This document shows, one piece after another, positions 1 through 9,181 of a stretch of 64,000 nucleotides of DNA (position 1 is its first letter; every line of letters starts with the position of its first letter). The stretch lies in the NCBI GenBank assembly GCA_025766275.1, contig JAFKAC010000001.1:310001-374000 (forward strand), read 5' to 3'. This stretch comes from Lactarius indigo (Eukaryota; Basidiomycota; Agaricomycetes; Russulales; Russulaceae). A program made the position numbers and the translations under genes. Under the pieces are notes generated by a model. That model did not search any database. It was not told the DNA's origin and worked only from the letters and a program-made list of their open reading frames with translations.

Positions 1-2452
1 TCCAATATTGGCGTGATGGGATGCAGCGCGGCCCGTATAGGTCTTGTGTTAACTTTATTTCTCTGGCATTCGGCGCAGCCTTGCACGTATTCGTATACGT
101 CTCTCCGGAGTCGTGGCCACCAGTAGTGTCTTTCCAGGATGCGTTGAGTTCTCGCAATTCCCGGATGGCCATGTATGGGCAAGTCGTGATGGTCGTGTAT
201 CAGTACACGTTGAGTTGACGCGGGTCCTGTGACTACGAACCTGCCGTCCTTATACCATTCTCCTTGTATTTTCTTGAGGTGGTGAGGGTCGGCCCATATC
301 TTAATCACCTCTTCGTCTTGCTGATGGCGTGGTTGCAGTAGGTTTGGATTCGCGATGAAGGTGCGCGCGGTGTTAAGGGTTCGTACGAAAACTTTGGGAG
401 GTAGGACCACTACTTCGCTATTGTCCCCAACTCCTTGGTCGTAGTCTGGTCGTCTCGACAGGGCGTCTGCTCTTCCGTTGTTCTTTCCCTTAATGTGATG
501 AATTTCAAAGTCGTATTCGGACAGTTCGAGTACTTCCCTTGTGACTCGTCTACTGATCTTCTGTGGTGACTTCCAGTACTGTAGGTTTAGGTGGTCCGAA
601 TAGATCTTGATCTTGTGGGGGGCACCTGCGAGAAGTGGTCGCCAGTTCCGCAGGGCCTTGACTATTGCGAGCAGCTCTAAGTCGTAGATGTCGTAGTTTC
701 TTTCAGCTTCAGAAAGCGTCACCGAGTAATAACCTATGGGGTGTCGCTTGCCATCAGACTTCTTTTGTAGTAGTACAGCTCCCACCGCGTAGCCGGAGGC
801 GTCAACCTCTAATTCGAACGGATCTTGAAGGATGGGGTGTGCTAGCACCAGTTCTTCTGTTACGAGACGTTTTAGGGTGTTGAACGCCTTGTCTTCCTCT
901 TCAGTCCATCGCCATTCTTCGTCCTTCCGTGTTAGTTTTGTGAGTGGCTTGGCGTGAGTTGCGAAACCGCGGATGAAAAGTCTGTAAAAGTTGCAGAAAC
1001 CGAGGAAAGAACGGACGTCTTTGACCTTTGTCGGCGTCGGCCAGTCTTTGATACCTTGGACTTTTACAGGGTCCATTCGGGTCACCCCCCTTTCAAGGAT
1101 TACCCCCAGGTAATCCATCCGTGGTTGATGGAACAGGCATTTCTCGAGTTTGAAATAGAGGTCGTGTTCTGCCGCGACGTGTAACACATCGCAGACGGCG
1201 CTCACATGGGCGTCTAGATCGTGATCGAAGTGAGTGGCGATACCGATATCATCCATGTAGACGCGTATGGTAGTGCCCAGTCGCTCGTGTTTTGCTATTG
1301 TGTCTCGATAAATGTGGTTCATCATGGCCTGGAAGGTGGTGGGGGAGTTTGTAAGTCCGAAGAACATGACCGTGGGTTCAAAGAGGCCGAATTTGGTCTT
1401 GAACGCTGCTTTTTCTTGGTCGCCGTCGCGAATGCGTATGTTGTTGTAACCCCATTGGATGTCAAGCTTGGTATAGATATGGGCGTTACTGAGGTCGAGG
1501 ATGAGGTCCTGTATTAGTGGCAATGGATATTGATTTCGAATGGTGTGGGAGTTGATGACTCGATAGTCCTGTACCGGGCGTAGTTTTCCGTCCTTCTTTT
1601 TAATGAAGAAGAAAGAGGATGCATACGGAGAGATGGAAGGGCGCAAGTACCCCTGCTTTAGCTTTTCGTCCAGAAATTCCTTGAGTTCGCCCTCTTCTTT
1701 TTGGGTCATAGGGTAAATTTTGCAGTCGATGGCGGCCGGCACGGATGGTTTGAAGTCTATCGCGTGATCCCACGGCCTTGCCGGGGGGAAGCGGTGCGAG
1801 GCTTGCTCGTTAAAAAGTTTGCTGAACATTGCGTATTCTTGAGGGAGTACTGCCGCCGTCTGTTGTTGCTTCGCTTGTATGGCCAATTCCGTCGAGGTGG
1901 TGGCCCGAGCGAACGTTTCTTCCTCTAGTTCCCGCACAATGTCTTCCTTTTCGGCCACGATGAGGGCGCGAGTGGTCGTTGTTGATAGCAATGCTTCAGT
2001 AGTTGCCAGTACTACTGGTTGCATGTCAGGGTGTATGGTAGCAGTGGCCCAACTGATCGTTGGCTCAAAGGCGCTTAGCCATGGATAGCCCAGCACCATG
2101 TCTTCACTGCCGAGGTCGGTGACCAAGAAGGTCATTTGTTTTATCTGTCCCCGAGTTTTCACTTCTAGGTTAACGTAATGAGTGATTAACCCAGCTTTGT
2201 TTTCCGTGTTGTCTATGTTCCATATTTTACGGGGCGTGTTCAGTGGCTGTGTCTGTATACCGGCTCGTTTCGCCAGGCTAGGTCGGATGAAGTTGTCGGT
2301 TGCGCCAGAGTCGACTAGCGCATTTGTTTCAGTCGTTTGGTAATTTGTATGGACAGTCACTGGAATTCGCATAGATCGATAGCGCGTTGTCACAATTACA
2401 GAATTACATTGAAGAGCCCTCACCCAGACTGACGGGTTCAGGCGTCCCGAAA
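1..2452 (-). CDS. pol: Gypsy Pol polyprotein (protease-RT-RNase H-integrase start), partial
   Basis: This frame continues open for about 800 codons from the gag overlap to the left edge. An aspartic protease motif D-S-G-A is encoded at 2312-2301. The reverse transcriptase catalytic motif Y-M-D-D is at 1259-1248. Around 820-480 the RNase H region (DASGYAVGAVL, then KNNGRADALSRRPD) is of the Ty3 type. Near 215-60 an integrase HHCC zinc-binding region is recognisable, ending in CAECQRNK. It lies in the -1 frame relative to gag and overlaps the end of gag, so expression by -1 frameshifting at 2456-2450 is inferred. It has no start codon of its own near the overlap. No internal stop was seen. The integrase catalytic core and any chromodomain are outside the window. 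Confidence 0.88.
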
Positions 2453-3991
2453 ACCCTCTTTTCCCCATAGATCTTGAAGTATAAGATCTTTTACTTCATC
2501 CGTACTATTGGCCACCTGTGTGAGCCATTCTTTGGCCTGTTCTCCCGCTGTTTTCGTGCTTGCCGCGTTGATTTGGGGTGTGGGCGTTATACTTGGCGCT
2601 GGCGACATGTACCCCGGTAGCGACGGCGTGTATTGTGATGGCGCGTACTGTGAGACGGGCCCTTGAGGATACCCCGCCGTTTCGGTCATACGGCTACTGG
2701 ATGGGGTAGCCTGCCATTGTTGCTGTACACGCGGGTGTGGGCAATTTCGTGAGAGGTGGCCAGGGGCGTGACAGTTATAGCAAAGGACGTTCCTTAAGTC
2801 CCTTCGAGATCCTCCTCTTCCTCGCCCTCTGACTCCTGGTCCCCCTCTCGGCGGGAATGGCGGTGTAGGCCAGTCGTGATGAGGCAGTTTGTTGAAATCG
2901 ATGTCTTCGGACCCCGCGAGCCTCACCTTTGCACGGTCGGCCGAGGTGTCCATTGCCCACGGGTTAGTATGCGGCAGGTTCTGCGGGAGTGTCCATCCCA
3001 CATTGCCGCCCTGCTTCTTCGGTTGCGTTGTCGTGTTCTTGTATTCGTTGAGTCGCGCCTTGAGGTGGATATAGTTCTTCTGCCGTTTGAGGACGGCCCT
3101 TTTCCAGTCGTCGAACGTAACCGGATCGTCGAACTGGAACGCGTTTTTGAACAGCTCCTTGGGTAGACCCGACGTAAAGAGGTCGATGGTTTGGGGTTCA
3201 TTGAGGCAGTAGTGAGCTTTCTGTGCGAGCTGCTCAAAGTCATTGACGTACTTGTCAATGTCTTCCCCCGTCATTTTGTACCCTTTTCGCAGTATGGCTT
3301 GGGCTTGCTCCCTTTCTAACGTATTTTCAAACCTCTGGCTGAACCCATCGGCTACGGCGTTCCACAGGTCGCGAGTGTAGGGACTTATCCCCCGTTGTAT
3401 TTGCCTGTTGAGCCAGTTCAGGAAGGATAGGACCCATTCGCTGACCGCTCCGCCTTTGATATAGGAGAGAAACAGAAGACATCTTCTGTAGTCGTTTCGC
3501 ATGATGGGGGCGTCCAGATTCATACCCCAGTAGACATGCCACTGCGTCAGGAATTGGTCTACTTTGAGTCTGTCTCCGTCAAAAATGGAAGGTGGCTCGC
3601 CGGTTAGTTTTTCGTTATGATGTCCTCCTATGACACCTCCGGCACCTCCTCCTCCACCTCCACCATCGCCTCCTCCACCTCCTGGTGGTCCTCTGGGTGG
3701 CATTCTTGGTGGTTCGGTTCTCCGCAGGTCGAACGGAATACCTCCTCCTGGTGGCGGTGGCGGGTCTTCGCCTGGTCCTCCCGTGCCCGGTGGAAGGTCT
3801 AGTGCGGGTTGTCGTCCGGACGGGGGGTCTCCTCGATCTGACCCTATTGCTCGGAAGATGGCTGCGTCGTCTGCAGTCATTCGTACACCGGTTTCGGGGT
3901 TAATAGGCATGAGGATGTCTTGTGCTTCTTCTCGTATCGCATGCGCTTCTTCAATCGCGACTTCTTCCATTGCTCTTGTTATTGTTGCCAT
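2438..3991 (-). CDS. gag: Gypsy Gag (capsid and nucleocapsid)
   Basis: A 517-residue protein starting at a real ATG (3991). The N-terminal third is acidic, then Pro/Gly-rich (about residues 50-125). Residues about 130-310 look like a retrotransposon gag/capsid domain, including SIFDGDRLKVDQFLTQW and a later LFTSGLPKELFKNAF segment. A single CCHC zinc knuckle, CYNCHAPGHLSRNC, lies near residue 408. The tail is Pro/Ser/Gln-rich and ends inside the pol overlap. It packages element RNA into virus-like particles by family knowledge. The Gly/Pro-rich stretch is compositionally unusual. An upstream open frame in the same phase is separated from gag by one TGA. Confidence 0.9.
   Translation of the reverse strand: MATITRAMEEVAIEEAHAIREEAQDILMPINPETGVRMTADDAAIFRAIGSDRGDPPSGRQPALDLPPGTGGPGEDPPPPPGGGIPFDLRRTEPPRMPPRGPPGGGGGDGGGGGGGAGGVIGGHHNEKLTGEPPSIFDGDRLKVDQFLTQWHVYWGMNLDAPIMRNDYRRCLLFLSYIKGGAVSEWVLSFLNWLNRQIQRGISPYTRDLWNAVADGFSQRFENTLEREQAQAILRKGYKMTGEDIDKYVNDFEQLAQKAHYCLNEPQTIDLFTSGLPKELFKNAFQFDDPVTFDDWKRAVLKRQKNYIHLKARLNEYKNTTTQPKKQGGNVGWTLPQNLPHTNPWAMDTSADRAKVRLAGSEDIDFNKLPHHDWPTPPFPPRGGPGVRGRGRGGSRRDLRNVLCYNCHAPGHLSRNCPHPRVQQQWQATPSSSRMTETAGYPQGPVSQYAPSQYTPSLPGYMSPAPSITPTPQINAASTKTAGEQAKEWLTQVANSTDEVKDLILQDLWGKEGFRDA
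2450..2456 (-). promoter_or_regulatory. Putative -1 ribosomal frameshift heptamer GGGTTTT
   Basis: On the coding strand the gag codons read GAG GGT TTT CGG GAC GCC TGA. The heptamer G GGT TTT fits the X XXY YYZ slippery pattern in the gag frame. It lies four codons before the gag stop, and a one-base slip enters the pol frame exactly. Overlap placement and frame both fit the known gag-pol strategy of many retroelements. A downstream pseudoknot was not modelled. Confidence 0.7.
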
Positions 3992-4003
3992 AATGGCTGG
4001 TGA

Positions 4004-4516
4004 TCAAATGTGAATTGGCTCTGGTTCGGTAATATGTGCGGACTCAGCTCGTTCGATGAGGAGATCTTGTATTGCTCCTCCGCTCGTTTCTGTTTGATTT
4101 GGCTCTCGTCCTTCGCTTTCGTTGCTTTCGTCTCGGCTTTGTCCCTCTTCTTCTTCTGATATCACTTCTCCAGTAGAGTGTTCGCATACTTGCCCGTCGA
4201 TGGGGCCCCAATCTGCTCTGCTGTTGAGTTCTCGGGCGTCGATGTCGCACTGGTATCTGGGTCCTGCTGGTCGTATGACGTCCCACTGGGAATCTATGGG
4301 GTTCCACGCAACCTCTGTCCAACACAAGTGGTCGAAGTTAAACTCAACTGGTCGGAACCTACTAGGTCCGTTGAATTCTACAAAGTATCCGGTTTCTTCT
4401 TGTCTTTCCCTCCAACTGGCGCTTTGTAGGAAGCGCGTGGGGACGTTACGTTCTCCCCTTCTTGGGAGCGAATACGGACGGAAGCTCGTCCACTGGTCTC
4501 TTGTTGTTACGGCCAC
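4004..4516 (-). other. Open frame without ATG between primer site and gag (ORF0)
   Basis: 170 sense codons run from just after the primer site to a TGA five codons before the gag ATG, in the same frame as gag. No ATG occurs in it; the first possible codon is GTG. The predicted peptide looks protein-like: a mixed-composition N-terminal half with several Trp residues, and an acidic Glu/Ser-rich C-terminal half. It could be a decayed N-terminal extension of Gag separated by one nonsense codon, a non-AUG upstream ORF, or chance. I do not recognise a domain. Confidence 0.35.
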
Positions 4517-4522
4517 GGTGGG

Positions 4523-4533
4523 ATCTTGGTCTT
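4523..4533 (-). promoter_or_regulatory. Self-complementary primer binding site of the Gypsy element
   Basis: Two bases inside the LTR end, the coding strand reads AAGACCAAGAT. It is perfectly complementary over 11 nt to ATCTTGGTCTT at 4762-4752 inside the LTR. That segment starts about 34 nt after a TATTTAA box, where the mRNA should begin. This is the arrangement of Tf1-type self-primed elements. The expected TGG start of a tRNA-type primer site is absent. Confidence 0.65.
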
Positions 4534-4535
4534 AA

Positions 4536-5008
4536 TGTAACGTCGTCACGACGTTAGCTCGACTTGAGCTCTATAGAGGCGGTAACGACTTAGCGAATAT
4601 CCTGAGGACACGAAAGTCCAGGAACAGCGAGTATCTTGAAGACACGAAGGTCCAAGCGAGATGATGGTGAACACTCGAAGGTGCACTCCTTAGAGAGACA
4701 ATAGAGAGAAAGAGAGAGGGAGAAAGAGAAAGAAACTAGTGACGATTCAAGAAGACCAAGATGGCGTATCTTGGTCTTCACAAGACAGATTAAATACAAG
4801 TCGAGCAGGCTTTCAAGCGCTGCTATGAGTCACAGTGATATAGCGTCCAACGTGTCGCATAAGTAGCTCGAATCCTAATACTACTACTACTAGTATTAGT
4901 GGCGTGGTCCTCAGTCAGCAATCATCGCGCAATCTCCTATCGTACTCGTAATCGCCTATCGTAAGTCCGCAACTAATCTACCTTACCGCCGTAGTTGCAA
5001 CCGGTACA
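4536..5008 (-). repeat. 5' LTR of the Gypsy element (about 473 bp)
   Basis: The inner end is set by the primer site. The LTR would begin TGTACC and end GTTACA in the sense direction, giving a TGTA...TACA terminal inverted repeat. Only one LTR is inside the window, so the outer boundary is a best guess and the 5-bp duplication cannot be checked. Confidence 0.55.
4752..4798 (-). promoter_or_regulatory. Gypsy LTR promoter: TATA-like box and predicted transcript start
   Basis: On the minus strand a TTGTATTTAATC box (about 4798-4786) is followed about 34 nt later by ATCTTGGTCTTC (from 4762). A perfect 12-nt inverted repeat (GAAGACCAAGAT / ATCTTGGTCTTC, 5-nt loop) sits at the predicted start site. 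Start position is inferred from spacing and from the primer-site match. Confidence 0.5.
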
Positions 5009-5223
5009 GTAAGGGTATCAAGCCAAATGTCATGGTACAAGCATTGAATCGTAACAGACAGGCGGCGTACAGACAACACTTTTAGTTAGTGCAATAGTAT
5101 TTGGATATAAAAGACCCACATACCGTTGTCCTGAATCCCCATCCCCATTCCTGTCGTTACTGGACTCATTAAGTCTCTTATTTACCTTCACTTTCAGTCT
5201 TGTCGTTATCTTGTGCTTTGTAA

Positions 5224-7478
5224 ATGGCCCCGAGCACCCACCGTTTGCGCCACATTGCAGCCAATATCCAAGCTGCACTCTCCCAGACAAATGGCGCAGC
5301 CAGTGAAAATGCTCTTGATTTACCGAGTCCGGATCTTGCATCTATATCGACTCAACGTGCCGCAGGAAACCAGAACAACCCCAATTTGTCTGGCGTCCAC
5401 GCAAGTAAGTCTAAAACTTCACAGGGTCAGGCCGATCGCTCACAATAACAAGAACACGGGAAACGTACCTTTGTTTCAACCAATACTGCCCCATCTCCAG
5501 CCCCTGTTCTGACCGAAACATTCCAAGGAATACCCTCAAAGCGAACGCGAGTCACCGGTAAGTGGTTGATGGAAATACAGAAAGAGAAAGCTCACCATAG
5601 AACCAAGGGCCTTCCGATGTCCGTCCGATGCCACTCCAGTTGCCTAGCGGGGGAGAAACCATAGGTGCGCCAGCAAGCGATAGCGTTGTGAAGGCCAAGG
5701 GCACGCGACTTGGGTTGAAACGCAGTGATTACTAATCATGTTTGGCCTACCAAACAATCAACAAACTTATGAAAATTTTCAGTGTCGTCTTTTTACCCTG
5801 GCCGCCGCGGTGACAATACCCACCCTCTTGTGTCTCTTCAAGTCAACTCCAGCAACCATTTTGCTCACGACTATGATTTCAATGAAGTCGACATCAAAAA
5901 TGAAGACGACTGGTTGGAAGACGAAGAAGTAGTCAACATCACTCGCAAAGTTTCAGCAAAGACCTCTGAGGTCACCGCAACAGAGGTAAGTCCGCAACAC
6001 CCTTGAACACATCCAAGCTGATAACTACTTTTTCAGAGGCCCTCCTGACTGGGGGCAGATGTCACTCCACCCGGAACCATGGAGATTCCCAGCAGGAACG
6101 TGCTGGATGCCGACGTGTCTAGTAGTCCAATGGACCATGGGTCTGCGGCATCCACTCCCCGATCCAGGATGCTGTCAGAGCTTGGAGCACCCAATACCGA
6201 GCTATCAGGTGAGTAACGTTACCCTCACCGAACATCTGTCGTGGGCTGACATATTAATCAGCCAGCGCAACTATGTTGCAGATGGAGGCGACAACCGAGT
6301 CCTCTGGGGCTGCATGGCCCGCTGATACGGACCCATTACCCCCTGGTGCAAATAAACTTATGCTGACCAACCAAAACCTGCTAGTCTGCAACATGGTTCA
6401 AGAGGCGATCGAGAACTTGTGAGCATCACTCATGTTTAATCACTCATTCCCGACTGCACCTGTCGCGTTCACTTTCACCAAGGAGAGCCTCATCACTGCT
6501 GCTGAGAAATATAAACCTGGTGCCGCACACATACAACACTGACTCCAGCAAGATGGAGAGTACCTAGCGAAGATAGTTCCACTGGTAAGTTTTATTAATG
6601 TTGTGGTGGTTCCCGTGGAGGCAGCAGTGATGGCTTGCAGTTACATGTCGCCGTATGCTTGAGGACAGGGACAGGTTGGCGCGCAAATGGTTCAGCGTGG
6701 TGGTGTGTGATGGCTTTACTGACACTGTGACAGGTACGCGTTCGCGTCCCACTTATGCGGAGCGAAATCAAGGAATGTTGCAATGCTTATTGTGTACCTG
6801 CACTGGTTTCTATTGGGTCGGCAAGCAACATCACTCAGGTAGTTCGTCTGCAAGTCTCTAATTTCAACTACACATTTCCGACAAAGGTAAGCATAAAATG
6901 GCTGTGCTGATGTGATTCTGACCTTTTGTCAGAGAGGCCTTTTCATCGGAACTCCCTTGCGTACACACCCTTACCGCAATGAATGCATCATTTCAGTCAT
7001 ACAGGACCTTTTTTTTACTGGCGGGATGTCATCTTTTGCGTCACGCTTTGCTCACCTTTTCCCAGAACATCAAGGACATGATGGGGTGTCAACTCGTGAA
7101 GTCCCTGTGCCCATGGTCGCATTGGTTGCAACTGCGGTAAGTTGATACAATACTATCAAGTCACATACTAACTCTATTGATTAGATGTATGCCACACTCC
7201 ACGAGTGGTGTACTGGCAAACAACAGGGGACTGAATTCTCTGCCAACACCTATTTGGATGTGTACCGCTGCAATGCCAATACACTTAACTTTATCCTGAA
7301 CCAACAGCCAAATGCATATCATGTGATGATGGCTGATATATATACCCAAGCCAGGTGAGTTGCTGCTTTCATTGAATGATTGCAGCTCTGACTAGGTTGC
7401 CACAGCTCCGACTCTGAACATGATGGTCTGCCTGGAGCTGTAATTGCCGATCTTGATCTCGATGACCTTGAAGGCTGA
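5224..7478 (+). pseudogene. DUF6532-type gene, multi-exon, with two nonsense codons
   Basis: Starts at ATG 5224. A low-complexity N-terminal region is spread over several exons separated by short GTAAGT...AG introns. The conserved C-terminal domain follows in exons: RVRVPLMRSEIKECC onward (about 6736-6887), a GLFIGTPLRTHPYRNECII exon after an intron ending TGTCAG, MYATLHEWCTG after another intron, and a final acidic exon ending at TGA 7478. The run of motifs (PYRNECIISVIQDLFF, PVPMVALVATA, YHVMMADIY) matches what I know of DUF6532, an Agaricomycete family of unknown function. Two in-frame TGA codons (6046-6048 and 6540-6542) fall inside conserved exons, so it is probably a recent pseudogene. 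Exon junctions in the middle of the gene are approximate. No operon or partner is visible. Confidence 0.65.
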
Positions 7479-7689
7479 GCACCGAACATACACCAGCGGT
7501 TTCAACAAACCATCCACTGGAAAGTTATGCCAACTGAACGCACTGTCAGTTTGCCATGTTTACTACAATAATTAACACTACTAACACACTTTTAACAGTC
7601 AACAGTGGTTTCAAAATACCCTGTGATTCCTGTCTTTTCTCACTATTTTTCTCCGCTCATTTCTTGTCTGCTCACATGTGTAGCGTGTC

Positions 7690-7980
7690 CGTTCTTTACA
7701 TTATCATCACATTATCATCACATTATTTAATTTGAATAATCCGTGAATTTGAATGATCCGTGAATTTGAATCACATTTGGATGCTTGATAATCGTGATAA
7801 TCCAAAGATTGATTATTGATATTTTATTCGAAAATACCTCCCATTATCCAGGATTATCACGAATTATCATGAGGATTATCAATAAATTATGGGGGGGCAA
7901 CATAACACAAGATAACCGAGGTAATTCGATAATTTCAATAATTTATCGCAATTATCAATAATTTATCTCTCGCTAGCGTG
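7690..7980. repeat. AT-rich segment with repeated GATAAT/ATTATC and an inverted repeat
   Basis: This interval is dominated by ATTATC and GATAAT words. An inverted repeat TGATAATCGTGATAATCC (about 7789) pairs with GGATTATCACGAATTATCA (about 7854) with one extra base. It has the look of a small MITE-like remnant, but no target duplication or clear ends were found. Confidence 0.35.
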
Positions 7981-8124
7981 GGAGGTTTTTCCTGATGGTG
8001 CTGCGCCTCGCTGGTTGCAGTGCAATGCATTCAAACCATAAGTATACATGGTGTAGTCTGTCTAACGTCAACTATCTTGTCACTCTTTGTTATCTGATAC
8101 TTTGCTCAGGCTGCAATGGCCCTT

Positions 8125-8129
8125 GGTCC
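8125..8129. repeat. Target-site duplication of Copia-1, left copy (GGTCC)
   Basis: GGTCC at 8125-8129 matches GGTCC at 14130-14134. Five base pairs is the normal duplication length for Copia integrases and fixes both element boundaries. Confidence 0.85.
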
Positions 8130-8399
8130 TGATGAACAGCACACATAGATAGCATACTCACAGAGGGACAAAGTGTTCTGTGGTGAGATAGGCTGGGTGG
8201 CTGAGAAGCAGCAACAGGAGATCTTGCAAAGTAAAGCAGAAGTGTCTGGCACACAGAGCAGTGAGGAACTGATGTGGACCAGGAGCGTACAAGCCTACTT
8301 TGCAAGATCTCCTGTTGCTGCTTCTCAGCCACCCAGCCTATCTCACCACAGAACACTTTGTCCCTCTGTGAGTATGCTATCTATGTGTGCTGTTCATCA
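8130..8399. repeat. Fold-back R-U5 structure replacing the 5' LTR of Copia-1
   Basis: 8130-8233 is a perfect reverse complement of 8296-8399 (104 of 104), and both match the last 104 bp of the 3' LTR. The 62-nt loop (8234-8295) continues the inverted copy back to about the start of R. At the turn-around, a TACT at the end of the inverted part coincides with TACT inside U5, a 4-nt microhomology. The U3 region is missing, so this copy lacks its own 5' promoter. Confidence 0.9.
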
Positions 8400-8414
8400 G
8401 GTTATGGGCCCTGG
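8400..8414 (+). promoter_or_regulatory. Copia-1 primer binding site (half initiator-Met tRNA type)
   Basis: GGTTATGGGCCCTGG follows the LTR end directly. The same GGTTATGGGCCC core follows the Copia-2 LTR. It resembles the Drosophila copia primer site, which pairs with the anticodon region of cleaved initiator methionine tRNA rather than its 3' end. Confidence 0.7.
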
Positions 8415-9181
8415 TGCCCTAGCCACTCCACTTGGCTGGTCACTGTCTTCCTAGGAGGACACACCAGGCTAAGGTCTGTCTGGGGCCTTACCAGCCTTGC
8501 CCAAGGCAGAGAGCAGTGGGGCGCCACTTGTCTCTGCTGAGGAACCTCCTGTACATGTACTGCCCAGTAGTCTTACTTTCACCCCTACTGTTTTCCTAGC
8601 CCCTGCGCTATGCGCAAGGAGACTGGGTCTGGTAGCCCCTTAACTTCAAAATATCCAGGCGTGCATGGCCCACTGGGCTGTGTATTGTGGAGCTTAGCAC
8701 CAGCTGTCTCTGGTGCTCCACACTGGGCGCAGGATCTCCTCACCATGGGAGTGTAAAACCTGGTTCAGGCTCTGGGGGGTGTTCACCACTATGGTGTTCT
8801 GCAACCAGATACCTGCCTTGTAGTGGCAATGGGAAAGGATTCAGTAAAGCCACTTGTGGCGATGAGGCAACCAACAGGCCAAGAAGGCTGAGCTAGACAG
8901 CCTTGGGCTCTGAAAGCAATCCCTTCATCTTCCCCCTGACACAAACCATTTGAGCTGTGTCCTAGACACACCCTGGCTGGCAGCTAGCTCATGGTATGGC
9001 AAAGGGACTCTTCCAACCTGGGCCTAGCCCTTGTATCACTGGCATACTATCAGGAGGCAGGACGCGTTAGCGTTCTGGCCTTACAGAATCACAGACAGGA
9101 GTGGTATCCCCTCTATCCTTATCTTGCAAACTATGAAGCACTATCGCTGACTGCTCCTCGGTGATAGATTAAATCATCCCA
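8415..9181 (+). other. Copia-1 leader (untranslated)
   Basis: About 770 nt between primer site and the gag ATG. Only short frames occur; I see no conserved protein motif. Its length is typical of a retroelement leader that may hold packaging signals, but none can be pointed to. Confidence 0.5.

Larger units (their letters stand above)
1..5008 (-). mobile_element. Ty3/Gypsy LTR retrotransposon, partial (3' part lies beyond left edge)
   Basis: Reading right to left: 5' LTR (5008-4536), primer site, leader with an open frame, gag, then pol in the -1 frame. Order inside pol is protease, reverse transcriptase, RNase H, integrase zinc-binding region, which is the Ty3/Gypsy order. The integrase core and the 3' LTR are outside the window, so insertion age and target duplication cannot be read. 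Gag and the visible pol are open throughout, so this may be a fairly young copy. Confidence 0.9.

Noticed and set aside
5030..5341. Minus-strand frame of 103 codons near the Gypsy LTR
   Set aside because: It lacks an ATG at a sensible position, overlaps the first exon of the DUF6532-type gene and shows no motif.
8090..8454. Mirror-image frames of about 90 codons on both strands at the left end of Copia-1
   Set aside because: They come from the perfect inverted repeat of U5 and have no protein similarity.
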